NCBI GenBank assembly: GCA_014904845.1 | Contig: MU119492.1 | Location: 4,126 to 64,519, forward strand | Source: Acephala macrosclerotiorum | Lineage: Eukaryota > Ascomycota > Leotiomycetes > Helotiales > Mollisiaceae | DNA: 60,394 nucleotides | Direction: 5' to 3' | In this document: positions 15,394 through 27,199 of the stretch, in pieces | How the letters are laid out: the number at the start of each line of letters is the position of its first letter | How positions within the stretch are numbered: position 1 is the first letter of the stretch | Program-made: the position numbers and the translations under genes | The notes under the pieces: generated by a model | What the model was told of the DNA's origin: nothing | Database searches by the model: none | What the model saw: only the letters and a program-made list of their open reading frames with translations

Positions 15394-15510
15394 TATCAAA
15401 ATAAAATTCAGTCTCATTTTTTAACCTTTTATTTTATGCAAAGTATATAAAAAAACGAAATTTCTTTTTTTAAAATATATACAATAAATACTTTATTTTA
15501 CTTTCTAACA
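15394..15510 (+). repeat. 5' LTR of the copia element, 117 bp
   Basis: Begins TATCAAAATAAAATTC (TG to TA at the first dinucleotide) and ends TTTCTAACA. It aligns end to end with 23281-23397 at equal length, with mostly C/T and G/A differences. Its last part, and the bases after it, resemble the A-family LTR end. Confidence 0.88.
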
Positions 15511-15530
15511 AATTATAAACTCGAATTTCG
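15511..15530 (+). promoter_or_regulatory. Probable primer-binding site, half-tRNA(iMet) type
   Basis: The bases after the LTR read AATTATAAACTCGAATTTCG; the same block follows A-family LTRs. In the less mutated A3 copy it is AGTTATAAACTTGG (30383-30396). Allowing G-to-A change, TTATGAGC would be complementary to the CAU anticodon loop of initiator methionine tRNA, the half-molecule priming known for Drosophila copia and yeast Ty5. The match is short and partly assumes reversed mutations. Confidence 0.45.
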
Positions 15531-18500
15531 TATTGAACTTAGTTTTTATTTCGTTTTTTTTTACTCAATATAAACTTTATTATTCTATCAACTATTTATT
15601 ATTTAATTAAATTTTTTTAATTTATAATAAAATTTTAATTTATACAACATATAAAAATTATAATTATTTCTTTTAAAAACTTATTAAATACTCGAAAACT
15701 TTAAAAAAATTCTTTAAAAATTTTTCGAATTTATTAACAATTTCGTTTTTTACTTTTTAATTAAATTAACTTTTGTTTTTAATTAAAAAATATTACTTTC
15801 AATTATTTTCTATTGTACACGAACAAACAATTCTTCGTATTCGACGTTTACAATTTCAATCTTTATTTTTTAAGTATTATTATTATTATAATTGTAATAG
15901 TTTTACTTAGTTTTATAAAATTAAAATAATTCGCAATAAATTCAATTAATCGAAATCTTTTTCTCCGTTTACTTCAATTTTTTTTTTGTTTTAATTAAAA
16001 AAAAAAACTCAAAATTGCATTTAATAATCTTTAAAACTCAAAATATTTTATATTGATTATTATTTTTAATTTTTTAAAATAAGTATATCTTATTACTTTA
16101 TTCAATACTTTATTCGATACTCGTTTAAAAACTTTATAATCGAAAAAAGAAATCACAAAAAAAATATATTTAATATTTTATTTTATAATATTTACAATTA
16201 TTATAATTTAATCTATATATTGTAAATATAAATTTTTTTTCAATTTTATTACTAATTAAAACTATTATTCTTTTTTTTTCGTTTAATTGATTTTCTTATT
16301 ATAACGCTCTTTTTATTAGCGTAAAATTCAAAGTATATTTGCGCGAATTTAATAAAACTTTTTACTAGTTAAATACTCAATTAATTTAATCTCAATCAAT
16401 AATTTAAATATTTTATATAAAAATTTTTTACCGATTTATAATCATATTAAAATATCCAACTAATCTATTATCGTTAAAAAAGTAATATTCGAAGTTAATA
16501 TACTAAAACAAACGAAATAAAAATCCGCGAAAAACGATATTAAAAACGAAAAAAAACTAATTAAATCGAAAAAAAATATAAAACTTCGAAAACGCTATAT
16601 AAACTATTTTATTAGTCTTTTTCTCACTAAAGAATTTCTATTCGAATTCAAACAATTTTAATCTAATTTTTAACTTTTACAACGTAATTTTAATTATTGA
16701 TTTTACTATTTACAAAACACTTTTTAAAATTTATTTAATACATTTATTAATCTCTTTAATCGAGATTACTATTCGTTCGCTTTCAACGCCTTTAATAACA
16801 TCGTTTTTTTTTTTCAAATAAACTTTCAAAAAAATTATTACTTTCTCGCAAATTCTATCAATTGATTTAATTATTACATTATTCGCTCTTTAAATTAAAT
16901 TCAAATTCTAATCAGAATTTTTATAACTTTTCAAACTATTCAAAACTCAATTTTACGATTTTTATCAAATACTTCATTTAATAAACTTTCTCTACTATCT
17001 ATTCAAACTACGAATCAATCGCAAACTCAAACTATATTCACACTTTAATCTCAAACTCAATTTAAACTCTCAACTTTTCAATTAACAATCTCGATTCTTT
17101 TTTAATCTTTTTATTAATTATTACAATCGTCTCAAGTCGTTTCAAACGAGTCACTCTTTTAATATCTCTTTACGCAATCTCAAAAAAATCTTCAAGCGAT
17201 CTAAATAAAATATCTACAATTTAATTCTTTTCGCTTTTTTTTTTTATAAAATCAATTTTTTTCTCGATATTAAATTTTTTAATACTCTCTCAAAACTTGC
17301 CAATAATCGACCTTTAAACATATTTACTCGTTTTTAATCTTATCAACGTTATTATTATATAAAACAATTTAATTTATCGTTTTATTTATTATTTTTATTT
17401 AAAATTATTTTAATATCTTTAAAATCGTTATAAGCTTATATAATAATCGAAAAAAAATTATTTAATTTAATTTTTAATTTTTAATTTAAAAATAACAAAT
17501 TTAATTAAAATTTTAATAATAAATAATTTAATTTTTACTTTATAATAAATTCTCGAATTTTATTATTTAATACTTATTTTAAATTTAATAAATAATATTA
17601 CAAAAACTTAATAAACTATATACGTTAAAAAAATTGAAAATTATAATATTTTAAAAGTAATTTATAATAAATTGCTTTTTTTTAATAAAAAAAATAATTT
17701 CGTATTTATATAATAGTTTAAAGTAAATATAATTATTTAAATTTGAATAAAATTAAAAATTGTATTCGAGTTTATATTATAATAAATATTTTATAAATTA
17801 ATTAAATTTATTATCAAGTTTTTTTTCGATCTATTTCGCAAATTATAAAAATATTTTTAAATATGCGAATTTATTCTCTCGAATTAATAATAAATTGATT
17901 AATTTTAGTCTCGTTATAACATTCTATAAAATCTACTTTATTATTCGCTTTTTATACAATTTAAAATTTATATTCAATATTTTTACTACTATTTTTTTAA
18001 ACTAATAATTTATTAATCGAAATCGAAAATTTACAATCAATTTTAATTTAATAATTTTGAAAATATTTATTAAAAAAACTCGATAAAATATATTTATAAA
18101 CAATTTTAAATTAATATTTATAATCTATAAAAATAGTAATTTTTACTTTCGCGATTTAATTAACTTTTGCAATTATTATAAAAAGTCGCGTTATACGAAA
18201 ATCAAATATTAAATCAAATTCTTTTATTTCAAAAAAAAATTCAATAAAAAAATATATATATAATAAACAAAAACGAATTAATAATAATAATAATTTTTAC
18301 AAATAAAATTAATTTTTTAATTTTTTAAAAACTTTATAATCAAAAAAAAGTCTTATAGTAAATATAAACGCGATTATAATCAACTACAATATTACTTATT
18401 TAACTATCGATATCGAGTTAAAAAAGTTTTTATATTAAAACGAATTTAAGACTTAAAACGTAATTTTCGATTTTTTAGATTATATACTATAAAACTTTTC

Positions 18501-20980
18501 TTTTAAAACTCAAACCGTAATCAATAATTTTATTCGAACTTTTATTTTTTCTTTTTAATAAAATAAATCATTTATAATTACTATTTTATTACTAACGAAA
18601 TCGATTATTAAATTTTTAAATTTTTTAAATCGAAAATACGTTTTTAATTCTTCTATAAAATCAAATTTTATTTTTATTATAACTATTAATCAATTTATTT
18701 CTAATCGATTATTATATAAATCAAATACATTTTTTATTTTTTTTTTTAAACTTTTTAAAACGATCAAATCGTTAATATTAAATATATTAATTATATTATT
18801 AAAATTAAAAATGATTTTAAAAAATTAAAAAAAAAACAATTTTAAATAATATAATAAAATTAATAATTTTATTAAATTTAAAAATAAAAAAATTATTATT
18901 ATTTTAATTATAAATTTTAATAATATATTAATTATTTTAATTCTTATAAACGTCAAATATTATTCGTTTATAAAATCGTTTAATTTGATTTTAATCTTAT
19001 AGTTATTTCGAAAAAACTATAAAATTTTAATAATTTAAAATTCGATTTTATAAAAAATTAATTTTTATATAATTAATATTATTACTAAAAACGATTTTTA
19101 ATTTTTTAATCGAGTTATTATATAATTTTTTTACGTTACAAAAATTATTAACGCTATTATATCAATTTTTTCTTTTTTATTTTCGATTAATACGATTAAA
19201 TTTTTTTTTAATTATTATATATAAAATTAAATTATTATTATTTTTTCTTTTTTTTTTAAATACGATTTAATTTCTATTAAAAATTACTATTTTATTAAAA
19301 TTATTAATTTCTTTGATTTTTTTTCTATTGAAATTTTATATTTTTATTACTTTTATATTTTTATATAAACAAATTTTAAACGAATTTTTTTTTATTTCGT
19401 TTAAAATTGATTATTTTTTTTATCTCGAAATATACTTTTCTCGCTATCGATCGCTAATTTCTAATAAAGCGTTTTAAACTATTTTATTTTTTAAAAATAT
19501 ATTAAATCAAAATAAATAAACTTTTTTAATATAAACGATTTAAATATATTAAAAAACAAAAATTTAATCGATTAATAAAAATAACAAATAATATTAATTT
19601 TAAAAAAATTAACGAATTTAATAAATATAATTCTATTATTTATAAAATATATTTTACTTAAAAAAACAAACGAAAATCTTACGATTACAAAATTAAATCA
19701 AAACAATTTTTTATAAAATTTATTTATTCGAATATTATTAAATTTATTCTTATAATTAATTTTAAAAAATTTTAATTTATTATAACGTTTATATATAATA
19801 AGACTAAATTTATTATTATTTATTATATTAAAATCAAAAAATAAATCGTTGATTGTTTTATTTATTTTAAAAAATTTTTTAAGTATTAAAACTTATAATA
19901 TATTATTCGCCGCTTTTATAATAATAACAAGAGAAAATATATTATCGACAAATTTCAAAGAATTTTATTAAAAAGTAATATTATATAAAAAATCATCGAA
20001 TTATATACTTTTAAAATAAACGGTTTAATTAAATACTTTAAATAAATTATTTAATATATTATAATATTTATTTTTAAAAAAATCGATTTCGATTTCAAAT
20101 TTTAATTAAAAGCAATTTAATACGCTATATATATATATAAGTTTTATTTTATTTTTAATTCGAATATTATTTTTTATAAAACTTTTTATAATAATCTTTT
20201 TTATTATAATTACATAAGAATTTTCGACTCGATTATTTATTATAATAACTCGAAGAAATAATAAAAATTATAAAATAAAATAGTTTAAAGAATATTTATA
20301 AACTTTAAAAAAGATTAAATTTATTAAATTCTCAAATCGAATAATAAAATTATTTGCAATACTACGATTAAAATTATCAAATAAATTTAATAAAAAAAAT
20401 TTATAAAAAAAAATAATAAAAATAAAATTATTATTATAAATTTTTTTTTAATTCTAAAAAATCTATTATTCATCGAAAAATTTCTTTTTTCGCATCGTTT
20501 AAAACAATAAATTTTATTTTAATCTTTTTTTTTAATTCGATATTTTAATTTAAATAAAAACGTTTTATAATAAAAAACTTTTTTATAATCAAAAATTTTA
20601 TTTTATTTTCGATTTTTTTATTAATTAATAATTTTATATCGTTTAATCGTTTAATTATAAGACTAATAATATTAATCGAGATTTCTTTTTTTTAATAATT
20701 ACACTCGCAAAATTTGATCGCAAATTACAATTTTATATTTATTTTGATTTAAATAATTAAAATTAAATTCTCAAACTTTTTATTTTTTTTAAATCTTTTT
20801 TCGATTTACGACGAACGATTTATTTTATTTTTAAACAATTTTATTATTTTATTATTAATCAAACTTTTTTTTCGAATTCGATAAAAACGCTTTTTAATTA
20901 AATCAATTTTTTTTTAAAAAAAAACTTTTTTATCTCAAGAAAAAAAAAAAAAAAAATTTTAAAAAAAAAAAAAAAATTCG

Positions 20981-21015
<35 letters not shown>

Positions 21016-21599
21016 TATATAAAATTATTTTATTACGTTAGTTCGTTAACGATTTATACTTTTTTTTTATTAAATTATTATTTGAAAACATTTTACTAAA
21101 AAAATTAATTAATAAATTTATTTTTTAAAATTTTAATTTTAAAGAAAACGTTAAATATATAGACTAATATATTTATCACTTCGAATTACAAGTAAATATT
21201 TTATTCGTCAAAATTAAAATTAAAAACTAAATTAAAACTTTTTTTTATTTTAAATAAATATATTTTACTATATTTTTAATAAAATAATAGTTTTTCCAAT
21301 TTTTTTAATTTTTATTTCTTTTTTATTTACTTTTCTTTTTTCGATAAAATCTTTTTTTTTGCTTTTTTAAACGTTCTTTTTTTTATTAAATTTTTCGAAT
21401 TTTAATCGCTATAAAAAATTATAATATTATTATAATAAAAGTATTAAAAAATAATTATAAAAAAATACAAGTTTTTAATCGATAATAAAATATAAAATAT
21501 AATAAATGTTTTAAACGATCGAGAATTTTTAATAAAAAAATAAGTATTTAAAATTAAAAAAAAAATCTTTAAAAAAATCTTTTAATATAAAGTCTAATA
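15531..21599 (+). other. Copia interior upstream of the RT domain, no motif recognised
   Basis: About 6 kb expected to hold gag, protease and integrase. The plus strand is C-containing and G-poor with dense stops. Near 16600-17340 the mutation is lighter, but no zinc-knuckle or integrase signature could be read with confidence. Confidence 0.6.
20938..21013 (+). repeat. Near-pure poly-A tract inside the copia element
   Basis: Long A runs are broken only by AATTTT and TTCGAATT. It lies just upstream of the RT domain. A likely origin is a purine-rich coding segment (Lys/Glu/Arg codons) whose G all became A; this is inference. Confidence 0.7.
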
Positions 21600-22924
21600 A
21601 ATAGTTTAAAGTTTTAAATAATAATACGATTTTAATTTTAATAAAACGTTCGCTTTTATAATTAAACTTATAAATTATAAAACTATTTTTGCTCTTATTA
21701 CTGTTTACGATTAAAAATTAAAATAAATAGACGTTAAAACAATTTTTTTTTATAATAAAATCGAAAAAAAAAATTTATATTAATTTTTTTATCGATTATA
21801 GCGTTTTTAGAACGACTAAACTCAACAAAAATTTTTATAGCTTTAAATAATCTTTTCGAGTTTAATATAACATTTTAGTTTTCTTTTTCGCCGAACTCGG
21901 TTTTTAATCGTTAAACGCAAACTCTTTAATCTTTTACTAAAAAAATATAATTATTACTATTTACGTTGACGATTTTTTTATTGCCAATAATTCGATAATT
22001 AATATTAACGACTTTAAAAATCATTTCAAACGCCAATTTCAAATATTAAACCTTAGATTATACTATTTTTACTTCGAGATAAAAATCAAACAAAACCGCC
22101 AAAATCGCACTTTTTGCATCTCTTAAAAAGTCTACTTTCGAAAAGTTTTTAAAAATCACTTTATAACGGATTATATTTCGTCTTATATTTCGATAAAAAT
22201 TTCTAATCGCTTCATTTCCGCCAACGTCTACTACTAAGTTAACAACCACTTTCAACGCTAATACCAATCCGCGGTCGACTTTCTTATATACGCTATACTC
22301 GGAACACGGCCCGATTTAACATTTGTAGTCTCAATCGTAAGCCGATTTGCTTCCAACTCTCTCTCAATTTACATATCTACCGTTAAACGAATCTTTCAAT
22401 ACTTTAAGTTTATTCTTCTCATAGGACTTGTTTTTCGAAGGTTTATTAAGCTTTTAACGGGTTATACAAACTCCGACTAAACCAAAAATCCGGATATTCA
22501 ACGTTCTATCTCCGAATATATATTCAATATTAATTCTACAATTATTTCTTAATTTTTCAAACGCCAATCTACAATCTTACTCTTTTTATACAAAGCGAAA
22601 TATATCGATTAAATAAACACTATTAAAAAAACTATATAACTATAAAAATTCTTCAAACAAATTTATTTCGATTTAAATTCCAATTTCAATATAATTATTA
22701 TTTACAAAAATAATTAAAAGGCCATCGCTTTAATTAAAAACTCGCAATTTTACAATTAATCAAAATATATTAACATTTAATATTACTTTATACGAGAAAA
22801 GATCGCTAAAAGTCGTATAAAATTAAAATATATTTCGACGTTAAAACAAATTATAAACAATTTCACTAAAGCTTTATACTAAAACAAGTTTTAAGCGTTT
22901 AAAAAAACTATAAAAATAGAATAA
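21600..22924 (+). pseudogene. Copia pol remnant: reverse transcriptase and RNase H
   Basis: The 3' part of the copia polyprotein, which would copy element RNA into DNA in virus-like particles. Motifs legible in order: IDVKT at 21727-21741, matching the DVKTAFL region of copia RT; FAELGF near 21887-21904; YVDD at 21962-21973 followed by FFIAN; GTRPDLTF with VSRFASN around 22310-22360; GYTNSD at 22460-22477, the first RNase H acidic motif; AIALIKN near 22720-22740; and FTKAL at 22862-22876. From FAELGF on these share one frame, ending at TAA 22922-22924, the expected place for a copia terminus. IDVKT is in another frame, so an indel probably lies in the A run at 21764-21773. Many Trp and Gln positions are stops, as G-to-A and C-to-T mutation would give. 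The start is approximate. Confidence 0.9.
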
Positions 22925-23280
22925 TATAAAATATTTTTACTTAAAAAAAAAAAAATCTTAATTACTTTTTTCACTTCTCGTTTATTAATTCTAAATCGAT
23001 CTTTTATCGTTCAATAAACATTTTATTTAATTACTTTTAATCTTTTTTTTGTTTATCTTATTATTTAAATTCTTATTATATTTTAATCTCTTAACTATAC
23101 TTAATATTAACTCAAAACTTCGAATTAAACGTTATTTTTTTAATTATTATTTTTTTACAAACTTTTTTTCTCATTAAATTTTAATTATAATTTATCGAAA
23201 GTATATTTTAATAATTAAATATATAAAAACTAATCTCTATTTTTATATTTAATTTATAAGAACTTTCGTTGAAATAAAAG

Positions 23281-23397
23281 TATTAAAATAAATTTCAATT
23301 TCATTTTTCAATTTTTTATTTTATATAAAATATATAAAAAAGTAAAATTCTTTTCTTTAAAATATATACAATAAATACTCTATTTTACTTTTTAACA
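23281..23397 (+). repeat. 3' LTR of the copia element, 117 bp
   Basis: Begins TATTAAAATAAATTTC and ends TTTTTAACA, with the same length as the 5' LTR. It is preceded by the purine-rich GAAATAAAAG, a plausible polypurine tract. AATTA follows as the right target duplication (23398-23402). Confidence 0.88.
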
Positions 23398-25195
23398 AAT
23401 TAAAATCGAGTTTAAAAAAAAGTTTTTCGTTGCGAATATTTTGATTTTTTTAATTATTATTTAAAATCGAATATAATAATATAAATCGCGTATATTAATA
23501 AACGAGATTTTGATTTAAAAAATAAAATATAATATTAAAAAGATTTTTTTTAAAACTCGTTGTACGTGCGAAATAAAATCGTCGACGGGATTTTTTTAAT
23601 CGTTTAAAAATGAATTTTTAATCGATTTACGATTAATTGAATTCGTTTTTTTATTAATAATAACGGATTTTACGAAGAAAAAAAAAGTTTAAAAATAAAA
23701 AAAATTCGATTAGCGAGTAATTGAAAATTACGAATAATTATTTTAACGTTTAAAAATAATTTATATATTATAAAATCGAAAATATTTACAAAATTTAAAA
23801 AAAAAACGTAATTTTTTTTAAAAATTAGCGTTTATAAACGAAAAAATATTATTGTTATTATTTATAGCGAATATTAAATTATAAGTTTTATCGAAAATAT
23901 TAATAAAAGTATTAAACGTATTTTAAATAATACTTTTAAAATAATAAAATTATTAATTAAAATTTCATTAAATAAAATAGTATCGAAAATGCGATTATTC
24001 GAACTAAAAAAGTATTTTTTTTTATAAAAAGTATAATTAAAAAATATAAAACGTAATATTTTATTAATTTTATATATTTTTAATTTTATTTTATTTTATT
24101 TAATTTATTTAATTTGTTTAATTCGTTTGAGTTTTTAGTATTTTTTTTAGTTTAAATTAAAGTTTGTTTATAATCGTTTTTAGTATTTTGTATTATATGT
24201 AAAAAAAATATATATTTAATTATTATAATAATATTTATAAAAATATTTTCGATTAATATAATCGGATATTATCGTTAGAATTTGAAAAGCTTTTTTAATT
24301 AATAAAAAAGCACAATAAAAAATAAGTAAAAATAAGAGAAAATTTATTTAAAATTTAAATAATAATATTTTTTTATTAAAAAACATTTTAAAATAGAAAT
24401 AAAAAAAGTTTAATTTGAAACTCGATCGAATTATTTAATTGATAAAAAGATTTTTCTTATAAAATAAAGTTAAAATAATTTGAATTAAAACGTGTTTACG
24501 GTTTATTTTAATTTTAAAAAACACTTTAAATACCGAGTTTTCTTTTTTTGATTTAAAGTTTAATAAACGCTTAAAAGTATTTTAAACTTAAAAACGAAGA
24601 AATAAATTTGTTTAAAAAAGAAATAAATTTATTTAAAAATCAGAAAAGTTTATATTTATAAAATAAAAAAAGTATTCGAATTATTTTAAAGTATTAAAAA
24701 TAACGTAAAATTTAAATTTAAAATAAACAAAAAAAACTACAAATAAAATTGTAATAAAAATATATATTTTTTTCAATCGTTTTAAAAAATATTTTTCGAA
24801 TATTTAAAACTATTTAAACTATTAAAATATTTTATGTTTTTTTAGACTTTTTAAAAAAAGTAAAAATTTAAAAAGTAATCGTTTTTTATTTAAATTTAAT
24901 TAATTATATTTATAGTAAATAAATAAGACTTAATTAGTTTAGATTTTATGTAAAATTAATTAAAAAAAATTAATTAAAAAAATAGAAAATTTGAGAAATG
25001 GAAAAAAAAAGAAAAAAAAAAGAAATAAATAATAAAAAGTAAATAAAACTTCGAAATATAAAGAAATAAGTAATTAAATAAATAATTTTCAAATAAATAA
25101 GTAGTTTCGTGCGAAATTCGAGTTTATAATTTGTTAGAAAGTATAAAATGAGCATTTATTGTTTTTTTTTGATATGTGAGAAGACGAAATCTCTT

Positions 25196-25197
25196 TA
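25196..25197. repeat. TA target duplication, left side of the Fot1 element
   Basis: TA precedes the terminal repeat start ATCGCTCGG, and TA follows its mirror at 27163-27164. Uninterrupted A LTRs (10161-10261, 40890-40988, 51391-51488) read TTTTTATATATA at the corresponding place, confirming a single TA in the empty site. Confidence 0.9.
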
Positions 25198-25288
25198 ATC
25201 GCTCGGTTGGCACATCTCGCCCTGATTCCTTACGTAATCGAGCGAGGGACAGCAATGCGTAGTTGGCCAGCAATGCGTAGTTTTTGAC
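25198..25288 (+). repeat. Left terminal inverted repeat of the Fot1 element, 91 bp
   Basis: Starts ATCGCTCGGTTGG and ends GTTTTTGAC. It matches the reverse complement of 27072-27162 at 90 of 91 positions. It holds a 15-base direct repeat, CAGCAATGCGTAGTT, at 25250-25264 and 25268-25282 (period 18), and the palindrome TTACGTAA near 25230-25237. Paired subterminal repeats of this kind often bind transposase. Confidence 0.96.
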
Positions 25289-25335
25289 CTCAAAAATCAC
25301 TATTCTTACTTTAAATTGATTTATCTACCACTACA

Positions 25336-27054
25336 ATGCCTCTAAAGGTAGACCACGAAGAGAAAAGGGTTTAAGATGCTTTGGAATTAATGAGGAAAAA
25401 TCCTGGGATGAAAGCAGTAGAAGCTGCGCGTCAAACGCGTGCTTCTTATTCACGCGTTCTTCGTCGTAGAAGTGGAGTACCAGTTTCCTCAACTCGCGGT
25501 GGACACAATAAAAAGCTTGCACAAGTCGAAGACAATACATTGAAGGACTATTTGTTTATGTGTCACGGTATGGGACGTTCTGCTAATATCGAGAACGCTA
25601 TTGCGGCATGCAATTCGATTCTACGAGCAGAGGGTAGAGAAGAAGAAACAGTATCACGACGATAGATCAAAAGATGGCTATCACGCAACTACGAATGGCT
25701 CAAGACACTCCGCGAAACACCTCTCTCTGCCGCACGTTTAGGAGCACATAATCGCGAAGAAGTCGAATGCCATTTCAAGGATTTTAAGAAGTGCAGGGAC
25801 AAGTGGACTATTTTGAACGAAGATATCTACAACTTCGATGAAACGGGCTGTCAGATTGGCATTACAGCTGGAGAAATCGTTATTGTCCCTGCGGACGTGG
25901 TGCGTGTTTACGTTAATGATCCAGACAATAAGGAATTGGTTACAGTGGTAGAATGCATTTCTGCAGGAGGTTATCACGTCCCCGCTATAGTCATCTTTAA
26001 GGGAGCATATCATCTCCGCAAATACTTCCAGAACGACATGGACGACAATATCCTTTTCGCACGTTCAGACTCTAGTTTCACAAACGATCGATTGATTCTC
26101 TCATAGCTCAAGCATTTCGATAAATTCACGAAGAATCGAACAAAAGATCGATATAGAATATTGATATTTGATAAGTATAGCTCGCATGTTACGCAGAAGT
26201 TTATTGATTATTGCTGGGACAATCGAATTCGACCATTTCAACTACCTGCTCATACTACGCATCTTATACAATCTCTCGATGTCGGCGCGTTTCAATCATA
26301 TAAACACAATTTCAAAGAGTGTATCCGCCGTGAAGTGTTCCATGGCGCGACTACGATTTCCAAGACCGACTTCTTCTCCTTCTTTTAAACGTTCTCCAAC
26401 AAAACTTTTACGGCCAAGCTCTGCAAATCCGCATTCCAAAAGACCGGATTGATACCCTATAATCCCGCCATTGTCCTTGATAAGATGAAGAGTTATAGTG
26501 GCATACAAGAGACACAAAAGACTCTAGACTCTTCTTCTCGAGAATCAATCCCCGGCTTTGCAACACCTTCTCCACCTCCGTGGTCAGAGTTTACAACACC
26601 AATCACATATATCCAACGAAAGCGCGGTGCCGACTATATTGATGGACGTGTTAAGAATGGGCCTTGGCCTCTTACACCTATTGCGTTTCATGTAATAAAG
26701 AAGACAGAGAAAAGGACGCAAAAAATGCTTCTCAGCGGCCAGCTTTCCACTGAGCTTTTACAAGCCAACGCCGCCGCTGGCAAAGAACGCGACAAACGCA
26801 AGCATACTAAGGGCACAGTAGTTCAGAAATATGGGGAAATTTACGGTGGAGTAGCGCGCAAGCAGATGAGAGCTGATGATGAGAATAAAGTTAAAGTAGT
26901 TAATATGAGAGAGAAACGGCTTCAAGTGCCATAGAGAAAAGCTTGGAAGCAGTTTTCAAAAAGATATACACGGATCTACAATGATCTAGTTTACGAGGAT
27001 CATTTTGCATATTGTATGCCTGCGTACGACCCAGAGATTCATCATATAACGTAG
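25336..27054 (+). pseudogene. Fot1/pogo transposase with in-frame stops
   Basis: The enzyme would cut the element out and insert it at TA in the nucleus. One frame runs from ATG 25336, 47 bases inside the left terminal repeat, to TAG 27052, 572 codons, a usual size for the family. Residues about 8-60 look like a psq-type helix-turn-helix, then a CENP-B-like region, then the DDE catalytic domain. Catalytic Asp residues fall at 168 (NFDETG), 279 (LIFDKYSSHVT) and 315 (QSLDVG), with 35 residues between the last two. The second motif has DKY where relatives usually have DGH, which fits G-to-A and C-to-T change. There is no frameshift. Stops fall at codons 13 (TAA 25372), 110 (TAG 25663), 257 (TAG 26104), 351 (TAA 26386) and 533 (TAG 26932). 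The last could be the true end, since the 39 codons beyond it add only a basic tail. Each stop is one transition from Gln or Trp. Confidence 0.95.
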
Positions 27055-27071
27055 TTTTAAATTATATCCTC

Positions 27072-27162
27072 GTCAAAAACTACGCATTGCTGGCCAACTA
27101 CGCATTGCTGTCCCTCGCTCGATTACGTAAGGAATCAGAGCGAGATGTGCCAACCGAGCGAT
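27072..27162 (-). repeat. Right terminal inverted repeat of the Fot1 element, 91 bp
   Basis: Mirror of 25198-25288, including both copies of the 15-base subterminal repeat in reverse complement. It is followed by the TA duplication at 27163-27164. Confidence 0.96.
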
Positions 27163-27199
27163 TATATACAGAAGGAGTAAAGAGAGTCTCATTTTGATA

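Larger units (their letters stand above)
15394..23397 (+). mobile_element. Ty1/copia LTR retrotransposon, complete but RIP-mutated, nested in A4
   Basis: An 8,004-bp element with two 117-bp LTRs (15394-15510 and 23281-23397), a 5-bp target duplication and plus-strand orientation. Copia identity comes from the reverse transcriptase YVDD box at 21962-21973 and RNase H motifs downstream, in the copia order with RT and RNase H last. The first 6 kb should hold gag, protease and integrase by family rule, but I could not recognise motifs there. The plus strand keeps many C outside CpG and has lost most G, so mutation acted mainly on one strand. A purine-rich stretch at 20938-21013 has become almost pure A. 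The element cannot encode functional proteins. Confidence 0.92.
25198..27162 (+). mobile_element. Fot1/pogo-type DNA transposon (Tc1/mariner superfamily), 1,965 bp
   Basis: The element has 91-bp terminal inverted repeats, a TA target duplication and a single transposase frame with a DD35D catalytic triad, all typical of fungal Fot1/pogo elements of about 1.9 kb. Base composition is close to normal genomic DNA, in sharp contrast to the flanks. This places the insertion after the heavy mutation of A4, or in a copy that largely escaped it. It sits inside the A4 LTR. The transposase has in-frame stops, so this copy could move only with enzyme from another copy. The two ends differ at one base (25221 C, against T on the paired strand at 27139), so the ends look competent. 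Confidence 0.96.
10161..27199 (-). mobile_element. Complete family A LTR retrotransposon (A4), reverse strand, with two nested elements
   Basis: This is the reference copy for family A. It is bounded by 101-bp LTRs and a perfect 5-bp duplication, GACCA at 10156-10160 and 27200-27204. Read on the plus strand the LTR starts TGTTA and ends near TTTTGATA, which corresponds to TG...CA ends after mutation. The element reads right to left, because the primer-binding side lies at about 25114-25131. Removing the copia insertion (8,004 bp plus 5) and the Fot1 insertion (1,965 bp plus 2) leaves 7,063 bp, a normal length for an LTR retrotransposon. The coding region is mutated beyond recognition. The share of the LTR end and primer site with the copia element at 15394 suggests the same lineage. 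The second B copy (AATTA at 56523-56527) shows the target before insertion. Confidence 0.9.
25132..27199 (-). repeat. Right LTR of A4 (5' LTR in element orientation), split by the Fot1 element
   Basis: LTR sequence lies at 25132-25197 and 27165-27199, together 101 bp once the Fot1 element and one TA copy are removed. It begins TGTTAGAAAG and ends CATTTTGATA. It is less mutated than the left LTR and keeps blocks such as GATATGTGAGAAGACG. The mutated primer-binding region (CGAGTTTATAATT on the plus strand) abuts it on the left. Confidence 0.88.

Noticed and set aside
22058..22267. A 69-codon minus-strand open frame
   Set aside because: It lies opposite the readable copia RT frame (YVDD and following), on the strand that kept fewer stops by base bias. 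It is a shadow, not a gene.
24970..25155. A 61-codon minus-strand open frame rich in Phe, Leu and Ile
   Set aside because: It is low-complexity A/T sequence across the A4 primer-binding region and LTR start; no domain is visible.
25738..26013. Minus-strand and alternative-frame open frames across the Fot1 element (also 25331-25540, 26168-26452, 26296-26517, 27012-27197)
   Set aside because: They overlap the single plus-strand transposase frame with its DD35D motifs or the terminal repeats and have no features of their own.
26449..26934. A separate 161-residue gene at the right of the Fot1 element
   Set aside because: It is in the same frame as the upstream transposase segments and continues its C-terminal part after the stop at 26386; TTG 26449 is just an internal codon.
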